NCBI GenBank assembly: GCA_035771175.1
Contig: CM069597.1
Span: 47,561,991 to 47,625,990, forward strand
Source: Paratinospora sagittata
Lineage: Eukaryota; Streptophyta; Magnoliopsida; Ranunculales; Menispermaceae
Reading direction: 5' to 3'
DNA: 64,000 nucleotides
Part shown: positions 1-12,179 of the stretch, in pieces
Position numbering within the stretch: position 1 is the stretch's first letter
How the letters are laid out: each line of letters starts with the position of its first letter
Position numbers and translations under genes: made by a program
The notes under the pieces: generated by a model
What the model was told of the DNA's origin: nothing
What the model saw: the letters and a program-made list of their open reading frames with translations, nothing else
Database searches by the model: none

Positions 1-3000
1 TCTTTATCTTATTTATAATGGCCATTATAGAATTTTTTTAAAGTGTTTTTAGAGTAAAAATATTTTTGAAGGTGTTTGATAACACCTGCTTTTAAACAAA
101 TTGCAGTAAAAATTTTTTTTTTTCTACTTTTATAAGAAGAGACCGGGTAAGACTAACTTTTTTTAAAAGCGTTTTTTTTTTTTTTTGTAGAAGTACTTTT
201 GAAAAATCTTTTCTAAAAGGGGGCCAATAACCTAAACCAATCTTCCTCTATTTTTTTTCCAATCATAAAACCCATGATTAATATTCAATCTAATTTTGGA
301 TATCCAAATGTAGCAATTGATTTTACATAAGATGAATCATAAGATGCTCAGGTGGGTAAGACATTGCACCAAACTTCTTAAGCTAAAATGCCATTTTTTC
401 CTCCTTTGGTTAGTTAAATAGCAGGTAAATTAACGTATATATTAAATACAATGGGACCCATGTCATGAAATCCTAGGATCTTGGTTGGATGTCAATAAAG
501 CAAAGCAAGGAAGGGTTGGGCCCAAAATCTTGATTGATGCAGCCAAGAGCCCAAAAGGTCTTGATGTCGGTTGAGATTCGTTGCACCCACATTCACAATA
601 AAGTGCTCCTCTTACCCATTCCCAAGAAGAGGAACATCTTCTTCTTCTTCTTCTTCTTCTTTTTATCTTTTTAGTTTTGGGTTGGTTGGTTTGGTTGGAT
701 TTCTTATGACTCATTTAAGACTATAGTTTCTTTTTTCTTCTTCTTCTACTTGTAAAGTAACAACTCTTACCAAATTTTATTCTAACATATCTTTTCCTAT
801 GAGGTGTGAAATGGAGGAGGATGAGCAGCCCCACCTAATTAATTTCCTTCAATATATTCTTCTATTTAAAGTACAATAGTAAAGTTATCATCAGCTCTTA
901 TTATATAAGCTAGTGAAGAAACTTTGTATTCAAGGAAGGGATCCTTCATTTTCCAACTCTTATGTCTCTTACTTTAATTTTTTTGTTCCAAGTTCATGAG
1001 GGGCATGTGCTTTAGCTATAGAAAGAATCAATGAGGGCAAAGAACCTGAGAATTAGCTCACCTGAACTATGCTTTATTTGATTAGTTAAATTGAATGACC
1101 CTGATTGATTTATATAGAAGCCTTATTACTCCTAATTCTCATGAATAATTGATTTAAGACAAGACAGGAATTTGGTTTTTTGATTTTTAGCTTTAGGTGT
1201 GATGTTTACAACTCAATATTTATATACATTTTATTTTTAATGGGTGTTGCTTATACACTCTGATGCACGATATACATGAGAGTGTTTCATTAGAATTTTT
1301 CTTAATTTGGCGTCATTTTAAAAGTTATATTTAACTATATTTCTTTTTATTAAGTTGGGGCTGCCCACTACTACCGGTGTCTTATTTCTTTTGACTGAAG
1401 AGTCTGAAGTATTTGAATGTATGGAGTCCAAAGGTTGGAGTTGGAGTCTCCACAACATTATTAATAGTAGTTTCTCTATATTCCTATTTTGTGTATCTAT
1501 TGAGATCTCAGTACCCTCTGATCCAGTAGTTGTATTGAATCTAAAGGCCATTGTGGAAGAGTAACGAATTCAATACAAGTCACTATTGCTTATTTGGGAT
1601 TTGCAAGTCATTCAAAGGAGAACCCATTAATTTTGCTGTTATTATTTCAAGAATCTTGGACTCACGGAGGAAGAAATAGGAAGAGTGCTGAATGTAGAAA
1701 GCAATATTAGTCATGGCTGTACGTCAAGCATCATATATAAAAATGGCTTTTGCCAAATGTACCTTATCACTTCGCGTGACGTGTATTTCTTTGTTTTTTT
1801 GTGAGTCATGACGAGAGATGATAAAAGACTAAAAGAGAGCCAAGTAATAAAAACAACTATTCCTGCCAACTCGTGTTAGGAACCATTGCATGCACATGGT
1901 GCCCACAATTTGTTTTGCTTATCCTCACAAGCTCTCCACCTTTGTGTTTCCACGTCTTGTAAATGTCAAATGCGACCCATTATCAATATGGAACTGGTAC
2001 AGTCGATAAAGAAGTGGCTTTAAAGCTTAAAGATTCTAAGTTTAACTTTTGTCATTGTCTTACCTAAAGAATAAAATGGATTAATGGGTAAGGAACCTTG
2101 ATTCCTTTTAAAAGTACGGTCTAGTGATGAAGTTGATTATACAGTTAACAATTAATATTATTTTTTCTAAAAAAATAAAAAACCCATCAAATGCTATGTT
2201 CCAAGTGCTGTTTTTTTTTCTTTCTTCTTTATCTATTTTTATTTGAATTAATTAAGTAAAAATAGCATGCATATAATGTTTGATGGGCATAATGTATAAT
2301 ATAAAATAAAATAAAAAATCCCTCAAGTACATGTCATAGAATTATATTTATTTTAAGAAAAAGAGTCATGACTATTGAATGTGAGGTAGACACATGCTTC
2401 GCTAAGGCCCCAGGTGACAAACAAATGTGCTCAAAAGGATTGGAAGGAATCAACTTTGTTCAAAGAGACGAGACGTTCCCTTTTTTTCGGTTGTTAATTG
2501 ATAACCTAATAGTCAAAAGCTTGAGGGGTAAAACGATACTGCAAAGATGGATGTTGTGATAAGAGGGGTTTTTGGCATGAAATCACTTGCCTTGTCAGAG
2601 AATCAATCATTGTTATTAGGAAAAACCTTATTTAGAAGAATCATAAAGGAAATGGCATTTTTTCAGGAACCAAGAAATGTAACTATATTACTTCTGAGAA
2701 AAAGACCAATCAGCCCAGAACTACATTACTTAATACTTGGCCAATTTCTTAGCCACTCAGAAATGGAGTGTACCCAACAGCTAAACTAGGACAAGCCACC
2801 CAAGTTGAAGATCAAAAGCTTCGAAGATTCCCATACGGAAAGAGCATCACTATGATTAATTGATTAAGCATTTCAAAATATAAACATGCTATCCTTTTCC
2901 ATGGATGGTGTAATCAACGTTCCAAATCTAGAACTCCTACGCGCAATCAAACCTACCAAGAAAGAGGGAAAAAATTTAAAAAGATTAAAGATCCTTTTAA

Positions 3001-3390
3001 CTTCATAAAAATGTGCATAATGGGCTTGAAATCCATCATACATATGATGAATTTCAGCTTAAAATGATTTTACTAAGATCACAGAACAGCAAGCACAGGG
3101 CGTGATGGTACAACGATGTACCACAACCATAGATCAATATAGTATACCGTGTTGGACCATACTCTATAACCCCTAGATCAAAATGAGTAAGTTCCCTTGG
3201 AAGGTATCATGGCACGACAGATGTACCTCGACTGATTAAAGAAAATGTGAATGCTAGAAAAAATAGTAAATGCAGTGAGATAATATAACAATATCACTGG
3301 AAGAAACAATAGCAAATGACAGTGACTAATAAATAACTTTGTCTTAAATATTTAAGCAAAAAAATTGTGCAGGCAAATGCCAAAATGAAG
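1..3390. other. intergenic region, no gene recognised
   Basis: AT-rich sequence with short open frames only. None has a recognisable domain; the longest (2368-2559 and 2547-2789, plus strand) resemble nothing I know and lack splice or codon support. The first ~235 bases hold T-rich repetitive sequence that looks like the end of a MITE-type repeat cut by the window edge. A (TTC)n microsatellite lies at about 640-664. Confidence 0.6.
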
Positions 3391-3623
3391 CCCCCCTCCC
3401 TTACTCGTGTTCCATTCCACGGGGAGGGAGGGACTTTGTGATCACAAGCTAATAATCATTTTTTATCAAGTCTAACAAAACTTCCACTGCAAAAGTTTGG
3501 GAGAATCTCCCTCTGAAACTAAGCTAATTTATTCGCAATTTAAAAAAAATTCACGAGAAGTCTAAAATAGAACTCAAGATTTCGTCAGCATCTGCGACTT
3601 GAGGGGGAGGGGGAAAAGTTAAT
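3391..3623 (-). other. 3' UTR / downstream region of the ADP/ATP carrier gene
   Basis: Sequence directly downstream of the carrier stop codon. On the minus strand it holds an AATAAA hexamer (plus-strand tttatt at 3528-3533), a plausible poly(A) signal. A C-rich stretch and a G-rich stretch at about 3391-3433 can pair as a hairpin. Extent is inferred. Confidence 0.5.
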
Positions 3624-5682
3624 TTAGCCACCACCAGATCCATATTTCTTTCCAAACACAATCAGCTGGAGTTTATCATAACCAGCAAGAACACCAGCAC
3701 CGGCAACGGCACGAAGAATGTTAGCACCAGCACCCTTGAAGAGAGACTTTGCACCTTCGTTCTTCAGGATCTGAGAGAAGGCATCTAGCGAGCTCTTGTA
3801 CTTCACAGCTTCACCAGAAGTCATCATCATTCTTCTACGAACGGTATCAATAGGGTAGGATGCAAGGCCAGCACCATTTGTGATCAGCCAACCCAGGGCA
3901 AAACTAGCAAAGAAACTATCCTGCAATTTCAAAATAATGAAAAGAGAGATTTAATTAGATTAGGTTCCACTTTCTTCTCCACTACAATCAGGTAAACAAG
4001 GGTGTGAGGATGCCCTGCTAAAATGAGATAAAAACCAATAAAAAAAAGTGGCGTATTGGATGCTCAGGAAACTCGACTAGGGGTAACAGGCGTGTGATCC
4101 ATCCACATGTGACAGAGACAGATGCCAGTTGCAAAAGATTCGTACTGGCAGTCTGGTACTTTATTTGTTCACTAATCACCAACAAAGGGGAGAAAAAGAT
4201 AATACTTACTGCTTAGTACAAGAAGCACCATATTTGAATGACAAGGTTTCTTTTCTTTGAAACTTGGGTCAACTCTCAAAGGAGTTGGAAAAATGTGCAA
4301 ATTTGGAAGATGAAAGACTGCTTTTGGCCTTCTCAAAATTTGAATGACGCAACAAAAACAAAAGAACTCATTTCCAAGAAATGAGAAGAAACAAAGAAAA
4401 GATGGTAAATGAGGTAGTGACATAGTGGGATTTTGAGCTAATTGACCTACCTCTAAAGGCTCAGACTGCAGGAGAAACACTTATCCAGTTACCCATAGAA
4501 CATATATAATCCACAATACACAACTTCCTCTAATTTGAATCCAAATAGATGCAATAGATGCTTTCAGATCAAATTACCACAAGAAAAACTGGAAAAGGCT
4601 AGGTGGGTAGTTTAAGTACTGCTATCCAATACCAAGTGACAGTGAAGTTACACAACAGCAAAAAAAAAAAGGAAAAAAAAGAAAGATAAATAAGCTTTAA
4701 GAGTTGTACTAACCTGCAATGATCCAGTCAGTACCACAGGTTTCAGGGAATCGTACATTCCAAAGTAAAGGCCCCGATAAACAATGATCCCAACACAAGA
4801 GATGTTGAAGCCACGATATAGTCCAGCAATACCATCTGATTTCAGAGTCTTCCTGTATACATCAATCAAGCCATTAAATTGCCTCTCTCCTCCCTTCTTG
4901 GCAGCCTTTGCATCATTAGCCAGACGGGTCCGAGCATAATCAAGAGAATACACAAAGAGGAGAGATGAAGCACCAGCAGCACCTCCAGATGCCAAGTTTC
5001 CGGCAAACCATTTCCAATAGCCATCCCTATCTTTCTTGAAGTTAAACAACCTCTTGAAATAATCTTTAAAAGCAAAATTCAAGGCCTACACCAAGATCCA
5101 AGCCATAGTAATTAGAACAAATGCAAGCCAGACAAAACTTTAAAGATGTTCAGTGAATGTACCAAATAACTGAGAATAACCAACCTGAGTTGGGAAATAA
5201 CGGATAACATTAGCAGTGTTCCCTCTCCACAATGATCCAAATCCTTCTTCCTTGATTGTTCGACCAAAACAGTCTCCTATTCCCTTGTAAGGTTCAGAAA
5301 GCCGCCCTGACTTAATCATCTCATCTTGGTTCTGGATCAAAAGCTTAACACGCTCAATGGGAGCAGCAGCTGTTTTGGATACGGCAGCAGAGACACCACC
5401 CATAAGGAAATCAATGGCAAAGCCTGCAAGGCCTTTCTCTGAAGGAGCTTGTACAAAGACAGGGGAAGCAGTGTTAGTAAACATGGATAGATTCTGGCTA
5501 ACTTGGCATGATTGTGTTAATGGGAATTGCAGTCCCCCATTTCTATAATTCCCGTATACATGAGTCAAGGAAGGCCTGTAAATGCCACCACTGCGAGCTT
5601 GAAAACCTTGGGAGCTGGAACCAGGATGTAGCTGGCCAGCTACCTTCTGCATAACAGTTGGGCATTGAAGTCGCTCGTCCAT
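3624..5682 (-). CDS. AAC: mitochondrial ADP/ATP carrier (adenine nucleotide translocator)
   Basis: Exchanges cytosolic ADP for matrix ATP across the inner mitochondrial membrane; member of the mitochondrial carrier family. Coding exons, in transcript order, are 5682-5185, 5085-4714 and 3920-3624. All introns are GT-AG in phase 0, giving 388 residues. The protein has the three carrier repeats with P-x-[DE]-x-x-[RK] type signatures (PIERVK at 108-113, SLDYAR at 213-218, PIDTVR at 313-318). The ADP/ATP-carrier hallmark RRRMMM is at 318-323. Residues 1 to about 78, rich in Ser, Gln and Gly, match the cleavable N-terminal extension typical of plant AACs. I chose the ATG at 5682 because the protein then begins [19 protein letters not shown], as plant AACs do. 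An in-frame ATG at 5721 lies upstream of an apparent 3' splice site and is probably intronic. No stop or frameshift is seen, so it looks functional. Confidence 0.97.
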
Positions 5683-5699
5683 TGTGTATGGTGGAAAAC

Positions 5700-8070
5700 C
5701 TATTAAGATTGCAAATGCCAAATCAGACTAATGAAAAACTGCAAGTGTAGTTAAAAGATGCACTGTAAGAGCTAAGCTGTCAGTGTGATATTACACCGAC
5801 AAAAATCAAGTAAACTTATTTTAAGCAACATACTCCACCCCCTTTACATGGAAACTTCAGAAAGCTATACGTAATGCGGTGATATTCATAACATTACAAT
5901 AAAAGCAACAAATGTGAGCTTGTTGCCCTAAAAACATTTTTGCTTCAATCACTACCAACCACTATTAGTTTAACAAATAAAAAATCCATGTAATAGAAGA
6001 AAAGCTCAAATTTGTATTAGGATGATGCTCTCAGATGCATATTAAAAAATGTAGGTATTCTTTCTTTCGTCTTTTTCTTCTCTCTTCTTTTTTGTTGACT
6101 TAACTCCTGGATACTAAGCCAATGGACAGTATAAACTAAAAATTTAAAAGAATGATGAATTACAATCAATCATCAATTTGTCAGTAATTAAAGAGGGGGG
6201 AAACAACACAGCAGAAATGAGAAAAACTATCATGCTGCATTCAACCATTACAACACTTACCAATCATTATTATTTGAAAAAAAGGCATCATCAGAACAGT
6301 GCAATCAGAATGACTCTACTAGTTTGATTAAGTGGGTGGTGTGGGTGTGGGTGTGGGTGTGGGTGTGGGTGTGGGTGTGGGAGAGAAGTCTTAAAGAAAA
6401 AGAAAGGTTTACTACAGTTTGGCTTACATTAGGGTAGGAAAAGAATAAAAAGAAATGATGAATTAAAGAGTGTTGTCTCCCTTTATTCCACTACGATTTT
6501 TATAACTGCTAAACATCACTTTACTTCAAAAAAATACAGTATAGACAAGCATAACACACAATGTAAAGCATTTTATGCATTATTGTGTTTCACAGTCAAG
6601 ACCTTCATCTATGATTGGTAATTAAGTATCCAGATCTTCTACACCCAAAGCTGGACAGCTACTAGCTAAACAACATAGAACTCACTTAACAACACAGTTT
6701 ATAGGTCACTGATCATTGGCAATTAAATTTGATCTAGCTAGAACAGAACATTGACACAATTTGGCAGAATATTCCCAGCTACCGGCCTTGATTAGTTTCA
6801 CCACCTGCTTACACAATTTGACTTTAATTCTTAAAGCTCTTAGTGGGAACATGAGCACCCATCCAATTCGATCATGATAAAGGCTTGCCAACTTTTTTGG
6901 ACCAAGTCAAAGTCAAAAGTTTAAAGCAGACAAGTCAAACTTTTACAATTCAGAAGAGACATGTTAAATGTGCATCGTTCATGCACGGGGACAAGTCAAA
7001 AAGCCACCCTCACTTTTCTTACTTCCATACTTAGTGGACAACAGAGAAAAAAAAGAGTTAATTAATTCCTTGGCAATGACTGATATAGAACAAGGAAAAA
7101 AGAAAAAAAAAAGAATGTAAAGAGAAACACAATCACAATGATCAGGCCCTGACGCACCCCAGCTAGTTGACCAAACCATTTCCAAATACGCATTACGGCA
7201 TAAAATGATTTAATGTGACAGCTTACTAGCATAAACGGTAATCTAGCGTTCTAATAAATAGAAAATGATTGGAGAGGTAAGAAGTGTTTTCTTCTAGGTC
7301 AAATGTTACGACCATAACAAGCAAACGGGATGATACAAATCAAAGACTCCTACATCAGACCTAACAAGTCTATAAATGCATATTAGTAACAGCAGCACAA
7401 ACACCTGGAAAGGATGGACTATAGAATCATGTCGAAGATCGTTTCAAAGGCAATATAAGCCTCAAAGAAATAACTTCGAGATCGATCCTCTTGATTTAAT
7501 AAATCACAGAAAAAAAAAACAAAAATCTCCACACAATAAGTTCATGACAAAAAGGGCAAAAAAAGACAAAAACAAAACAAAAACGATCTTCACAGAAACA
7601 ACAACGTCAGAATCTTACTTGCATCAAGATCCAAAAGATCAGATCCAAATCCTAGATCCTCAAGACAAAGAAAAGGAATCTGATGTTAGAAATGTTCCAG
7701 AGGACCACTCTTTATCAGATTCATACTCTAGAAATGAAAATCAATCACGACACACACATCCAAGATCTACAGCAACACAGATCTAACAAAACCTGCTAAT
7801 AACAGATCTGACGAAACCTTCCTCACAAACAGTTAAACAAATCAAAACCAAATGCCTCCAGAAAAGAGAAAAAAAAAAACAAAAACAAAAAAACTAGAAA
7901 CAAAGCTGCATAGATCTCCGATCTAACATACAAAAAAAAAAAAAAAAAAGAGGCAAAAACAAGAAGCTCTGAATCGAACAAAACCAAATCCACACCAAAA
8001 CTACCAGCCAAATTCCATTAAAACAAACTCACAAATCGCATAAAAGCAAAAGAAACGATAGATCGCAAAC
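5700..8070 (-). other. inferred 5'-UTR intron of the ADP/ATP carrier gene
   Basis: A minus-strand donor AAG|GTTTGC at 8070 and an acceptor TTAATAG at 5700, 17 bases before the start codon, delimit a ~2.4-kb leader intron. Long leader introns are common in plant housekeeping genes. The stretch contains no other credible gene. It has a (GGGTGT)n microsatellite at about 6335-6380 and long A-runs at 7500-7950. The open frame at 7376-7786 is low-complexity and was not accepted. Boundaries are inferred from splice consensus only. Confidence 0.55.
6335..6380. repeat. (GGGTGT)n hexanucleotide microsatellite
   Basis: About seven consecutive copies of a gtgggt unit are visible inside the inferred leader intron of the ADP/ATP carrier gene. 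Confidence 0.9.
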
Positions 8071-8310
8071 CTTAGATGAACAAAAAACAAGCAAAGACCT
8101 CCCGGCGGCCGCTCCGCACCTCTCGCTTCCGCCGAAAAGCGAAGAAGTAAAAGAGAGAGAGAGAGCACCGATAGAGTTGTGGAGATACGCCCAATAAGCG
8201 AGCGAGGTCAATTTAAAGGCCAATAGTTGACCACCTGGTGCTTCACGATGCACCATTTTTAAATAGCTCCTTAGTTTTCCTACCATTTTTAAATAGCTCC
8301 ATAAGTCTTT
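8071..8310 (-). promoter_or_regulatory. probable first (non-coding) exon and core promoter of the ADP/ATP carrier gene
   Basis: On the minus strand, a CT-rich stretch (plus strand agagagagagaga near 8153-8166) leads into a GC-rich leader ending at the donor at 8070. Upstream, a 19-base segment (plus strand accatttttaaatagctcc) occurs twice at about 8251-8269 and 8282-8300, so the TATA-like minus-strand string TATTTAAAAA is duplicated. A TTTAAA lies at about 8213. Start-site position is not determined. Confidence 0.5.
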
Positions 8311-8415
8311 TTTTATTTGTTTATTTTTTTAAACACAAACAAGCGCTCCGTAAAATTCATTTGTCCATCCTCCCGTGATATCAGCCCTTCAAAATCTATT
8401 AATTCTCGTCCAATG

Positions 8416-9343
8416 GTTACAACCAAGACTAAAAATTAGCCGAATTTCGACGCAATGACCCGAATTTTTTCAGTTTTTTTACCATCGAAGTGAAAAGTGC
8501 GATATAAAATAAAAAATACAAAAATTCGTTAAATAATTCGATAAACTTTGACAACTTCGACGAAATTCGATAAACTTCGACAAAAGTTTAGTTTTTCAAT
8601 AAAAAAATGCAAAAATTCGATAAAATTTGACAAAATTCGATGAAATTAGACAGAGAAGTAAAAAAGATGTTACTTCATCAATAAAAAACAAAAAAAAACC
8701 ACTAATAATTATGTATTATTTTCAACTTCATCAACCAACATAGTAATATAAATTTTAAAAAATAATTTAACAAGTTAACAAATTATGTAGTTTATGGGAT
8801 ATGTTTTACCAAAAAAAAAAAAACGAAACAAAATAAATAAATAGTTAAAGTCGAAATAAGATAAAAACTTAAAAATAAATTAAAAGATTTCCTAAAGTCA
8901 TATTTTTTTAGTTAACTCTTATGAAACAAGATTAATAAACAACACATTCAAATAATAAACTAATAAATTAAGCATGATAGAATTCAAACTAATAAAGTAT
9001 ATGGTCGAGAAGCAAGCCACCACAAAATTAAATATCAAAATAAAGAAAACAAATTAAGACCAAAAGTCGTCATTCAAATTCATCAACTCACTTAACAAGA
9101 TTGATTTTGTTAGGTCGCTTATTGATATTTTTATGTATTAAAAGTGTCTATTTATATTAGTTTTTAGCTTATACTGCAATAAATTTAGATATTTAAACAT
9201 ATATGCAAAAATTCTCTAAACTTCTCTAATTTAGCAAATTTTTACAAAAATTCTCTATGTCGAATTAAACTTCTCCGAATTAATTCTGATTTTTGAAGGT
9301 CAAAGTTTAAGGCGAAATCAAAGTTTCGTGCCTTGGTTACAAC
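8416..9343. mobile_element. non-autonomous hAT-type DNA transposon with 8-bp target duplication
   Basis: The 8-base direct repeat GTTACAAC occurs at 8416-8423 and 9336-9343. Between them the element 8424-9335 (912 bp) begins CAAGACTAAAAATT and ends TTTCGTGCCTTG, imperfect terminal inverted repeats starting CAAG. An 8-bp duplication with CA-type ends is the pattern of the hAT superfamily. The interior is AT-rich, with many variants of an AATTCGATAAA/TTTGACAAA motif, and encodes nothing; movement would need a transposase supplied elsewhere. Confidence 0.75.
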
Positions 9344-12179
9344 ACAAACCCAAAGCTCAGTTTAGAGTGCCCTTATTTATCTTTCCTCCGTGAATTGAAC
9401 TCCCGTCCCTTGGGTCACCTCATGCTCCTACCACGTGCCAAAAGTCTCATTTTACTTTTTTTTTTCTATTTTTAAATATAGAGCCATTATATTTGACTTT
9501 TAGTTATGTGGTCTCACAAAACTTGTCAAATTCAAGGTTTGAATGGTCTAAAATATGCCAATAAATGTTTTTTTTTTCTTTGAATTACTGGGTTTTTGAC
9601 GTCTTAAGACGTGTCTTCTTTTTTTTTTTTTAACAAAATTAATTATTTTAGATTCGAACATAACAAAGACGTTTGGGCTGACCTTTCTAAAATAGAGACA
9701 CATAAATTCAAACTCAAGACTTAAATCTAAACCTTATTTATACTAAAATTTTCAATTAATTGAACTATCACCTAATGTTCAATTAATATTTTTTATATGA
9801 ACAATGAAGCTGTGCTTTTTCTTTTTCTTTTTTAATTAATCAAGTTCTTAATAAAATTAAAGGTTAAAATAGAATGCCACCGATACATTTGGGCTTATTT
9901 ACTTTTGAGACTTGCTGTTTTGCGGTGGCACATTTACAATTTTATTCTATTTTAGAAGAATTGAATATATGCACCGGACACTTCATTTGTTTAGGCTCGT
10001 GCCAACAAAGCAAGAATAAATCTTACAGTAGAGAGAGATTCCTACCATTAAAAAATAATTTCTTAAATTTTAAATTTTTGTTTCATAGAGTAAAAAAAAT
10101 GGGTTGTTATTCTAATATTTCTTAATATCCATCCTAAATGAACCAAGGAAAAGAAGAGAGATTCAATATTAAAATTGTTTCTTTTAAATAAATAATAAAA
10201 AAAAAATTGCTAGAAATTTAGATCATTCAGCAAGAAAATTAAAAAATCCTTGTTGGGTTCATTTGTTTATAGGTAATTAATTATAGTGATCTCTTCCTTC
10301 AAAAAAAATTATAGTGAGATCTCTCGGTCCCAGATGATATAATGATTTAAATTTAATATGGAGAAAGTGAGAGGATTCCCAAACATTAATTTAATTCTTC
10401 TTTTTAACAAAAGCAAGCAAGAGAGCTCTTTTCCTCACAGTTTGTGGAATAAGATTCAGTAAAATATTTTTTAAAAACCTTTTTCTAAAAGCTTTTGTTC
10501 TTGATAGAGATTATTAATTTGATAATAAAATGTAAAATAACACACCACATCATTACCATCAAACAAAGAAGACAGTAACATGAAAAATGAATTCGATTTG
10601 AATTTCTGTTTTTGAATCACAAACCTAATGCAGCCTTAGATATTAATGACCTATCATCACAAGAAAATTTGAAAAAAATGACAGTAATCTTAGTTTAATC
10701 AGAAGATATGGCATTCTAAACTCTAAATATAAAGAGATAGAATTAAAAGCAAATCCCATTTTCATTTGATGTTATAAATAAGACGAGTTGGTTGAAACTG
10801 TTTCATGCAACAAATTTCTGTGGCATCAGGGTCATATAAGAAAAGATAGTGAAATTGCAAACTTGTGCAATTGAAGTGCCTCAGCTTCAAGCAGAAAACA
10901 ACAGATTAAACACACTTTTAAAATGCCACAAGGTGACATGTATCAATAAGAATAGAAAAAAAAAAAAACTAGTATATTCAAATATACAAACTCAGGAATA
11001 CAAGGAGGTTTAGAACAATCTTACATGGTGAATCATAGGTCTAACCCCAACATAAATACTCGTCGACGATTCATCTCCCTGTCAACCCCTGCTCAACAAG
11101 CAGCTGTGCTACAATAGGAAAGAATATACCAAATAGCGATGCATGTGTTTTATAGGCATCTATTAGTGTACATATTTGCTCACAAATAAATCCAGAAAAA
11201 AAATATTTCAAACTCTGAATATATATTTGGTTTGAGGATTGAGATACACCACAATTAGGAAATATGCTAAAGAAATTGCAGTGTGTGTGGCCAGAGCAAC
11301 TATCCCTGTATCAAACTGTGAATCATTTCCTAGAATATTTTGAAGAGAGATTAACAAATCATATTACTGGCCAATTATAATGGAGAAGAGAATAGTATAG
11401 TGGGAAAGAACCTGTCCAACAAATTATAATGGAGAAGAGAATAGTATGACAAGAATTTGGGAGGAAATGTGATGCTATTAAAGCATGAAGTAGAAAAAAA
11501 AAAAATCATAACTGAATCAAACACAAAGAAACTAAGAATTAAACCAATATAGAAGTCTAGTCCTTGATAATGACAAGCAGAGGAGAAAATTTCATTTCTT
11601 CACCAAACATAATGTCTGCAGAAATGCAAAGAAAGAAAAAAGGAATATAAAGATAAAATGGATGTCATAGAATCAAATTTTCGCTATCTATGATATTGCA
11701 AAGTAGGAGCTCAAACGTCAAGGTTACATAAAGTTTCTATAGTAGTCCCAATGCCCAAGTACTGAACCTTTTTTTGAGCTCCACCATGACAAAAAGGAAA
11801 CGAGAGAGTTTCCTTAAACACTGACATTAAGTGGAAAAAAATATATACAACAATCTTTCAATTCTATGGAAGCCTGTTTCACCGAAGTGGAAATTTGAAA
11901 CTTCAAGGAGCATATAATTAACAACAAGAACTAGAACCATTTTACATGATCTTTAAAAAAAATATGAAAAAGCTCAAATTATATCCTCAACTATACAGAA
12001 AAAAGCCAGCCAATATGGTTCTGCACATTGACATCAAAGCACTCATGTTTCACAAGGTTAGCTCTTTTTTTTTTGGAAGTCCATAGAAATACAAAACTGA
12101 AAGTGGTAAAATACTTGGTATATTCCCATATGCAAAACTTTGGAAAGGGACGTTGGAGGAACTACCAAAACTTGCCCAG
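9344..12179. other. intergenic region and 3' flank of the trihelix gene
   Basis: AT-rich sequence with no recognisable gene. The open frame at 9874-10125 has no domain and no splice context. A stretch containing ttataatggagaagagaatagtat is directly repeated at about 11376 and 11423. The part adjoining 12180 is probably the 3' UTR of the trihelix gene, but no end could be fixed. Confidence 0.6.

Noticed and set aside
5683..5721. Upstream in-frame ATG extending the ADP/ATP carrier by 13 residues
   Set aside because: It lies upstream of an apparent 3' splice site (TTAATAG), and plant family members begin at the downstream Met.
7376..7786. 136-codon plus-strand frame in the carrier leader intron
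   Set aside because: K/N/S/T-rich from A-rich DNA, no domain, antisense to the inferred intron.
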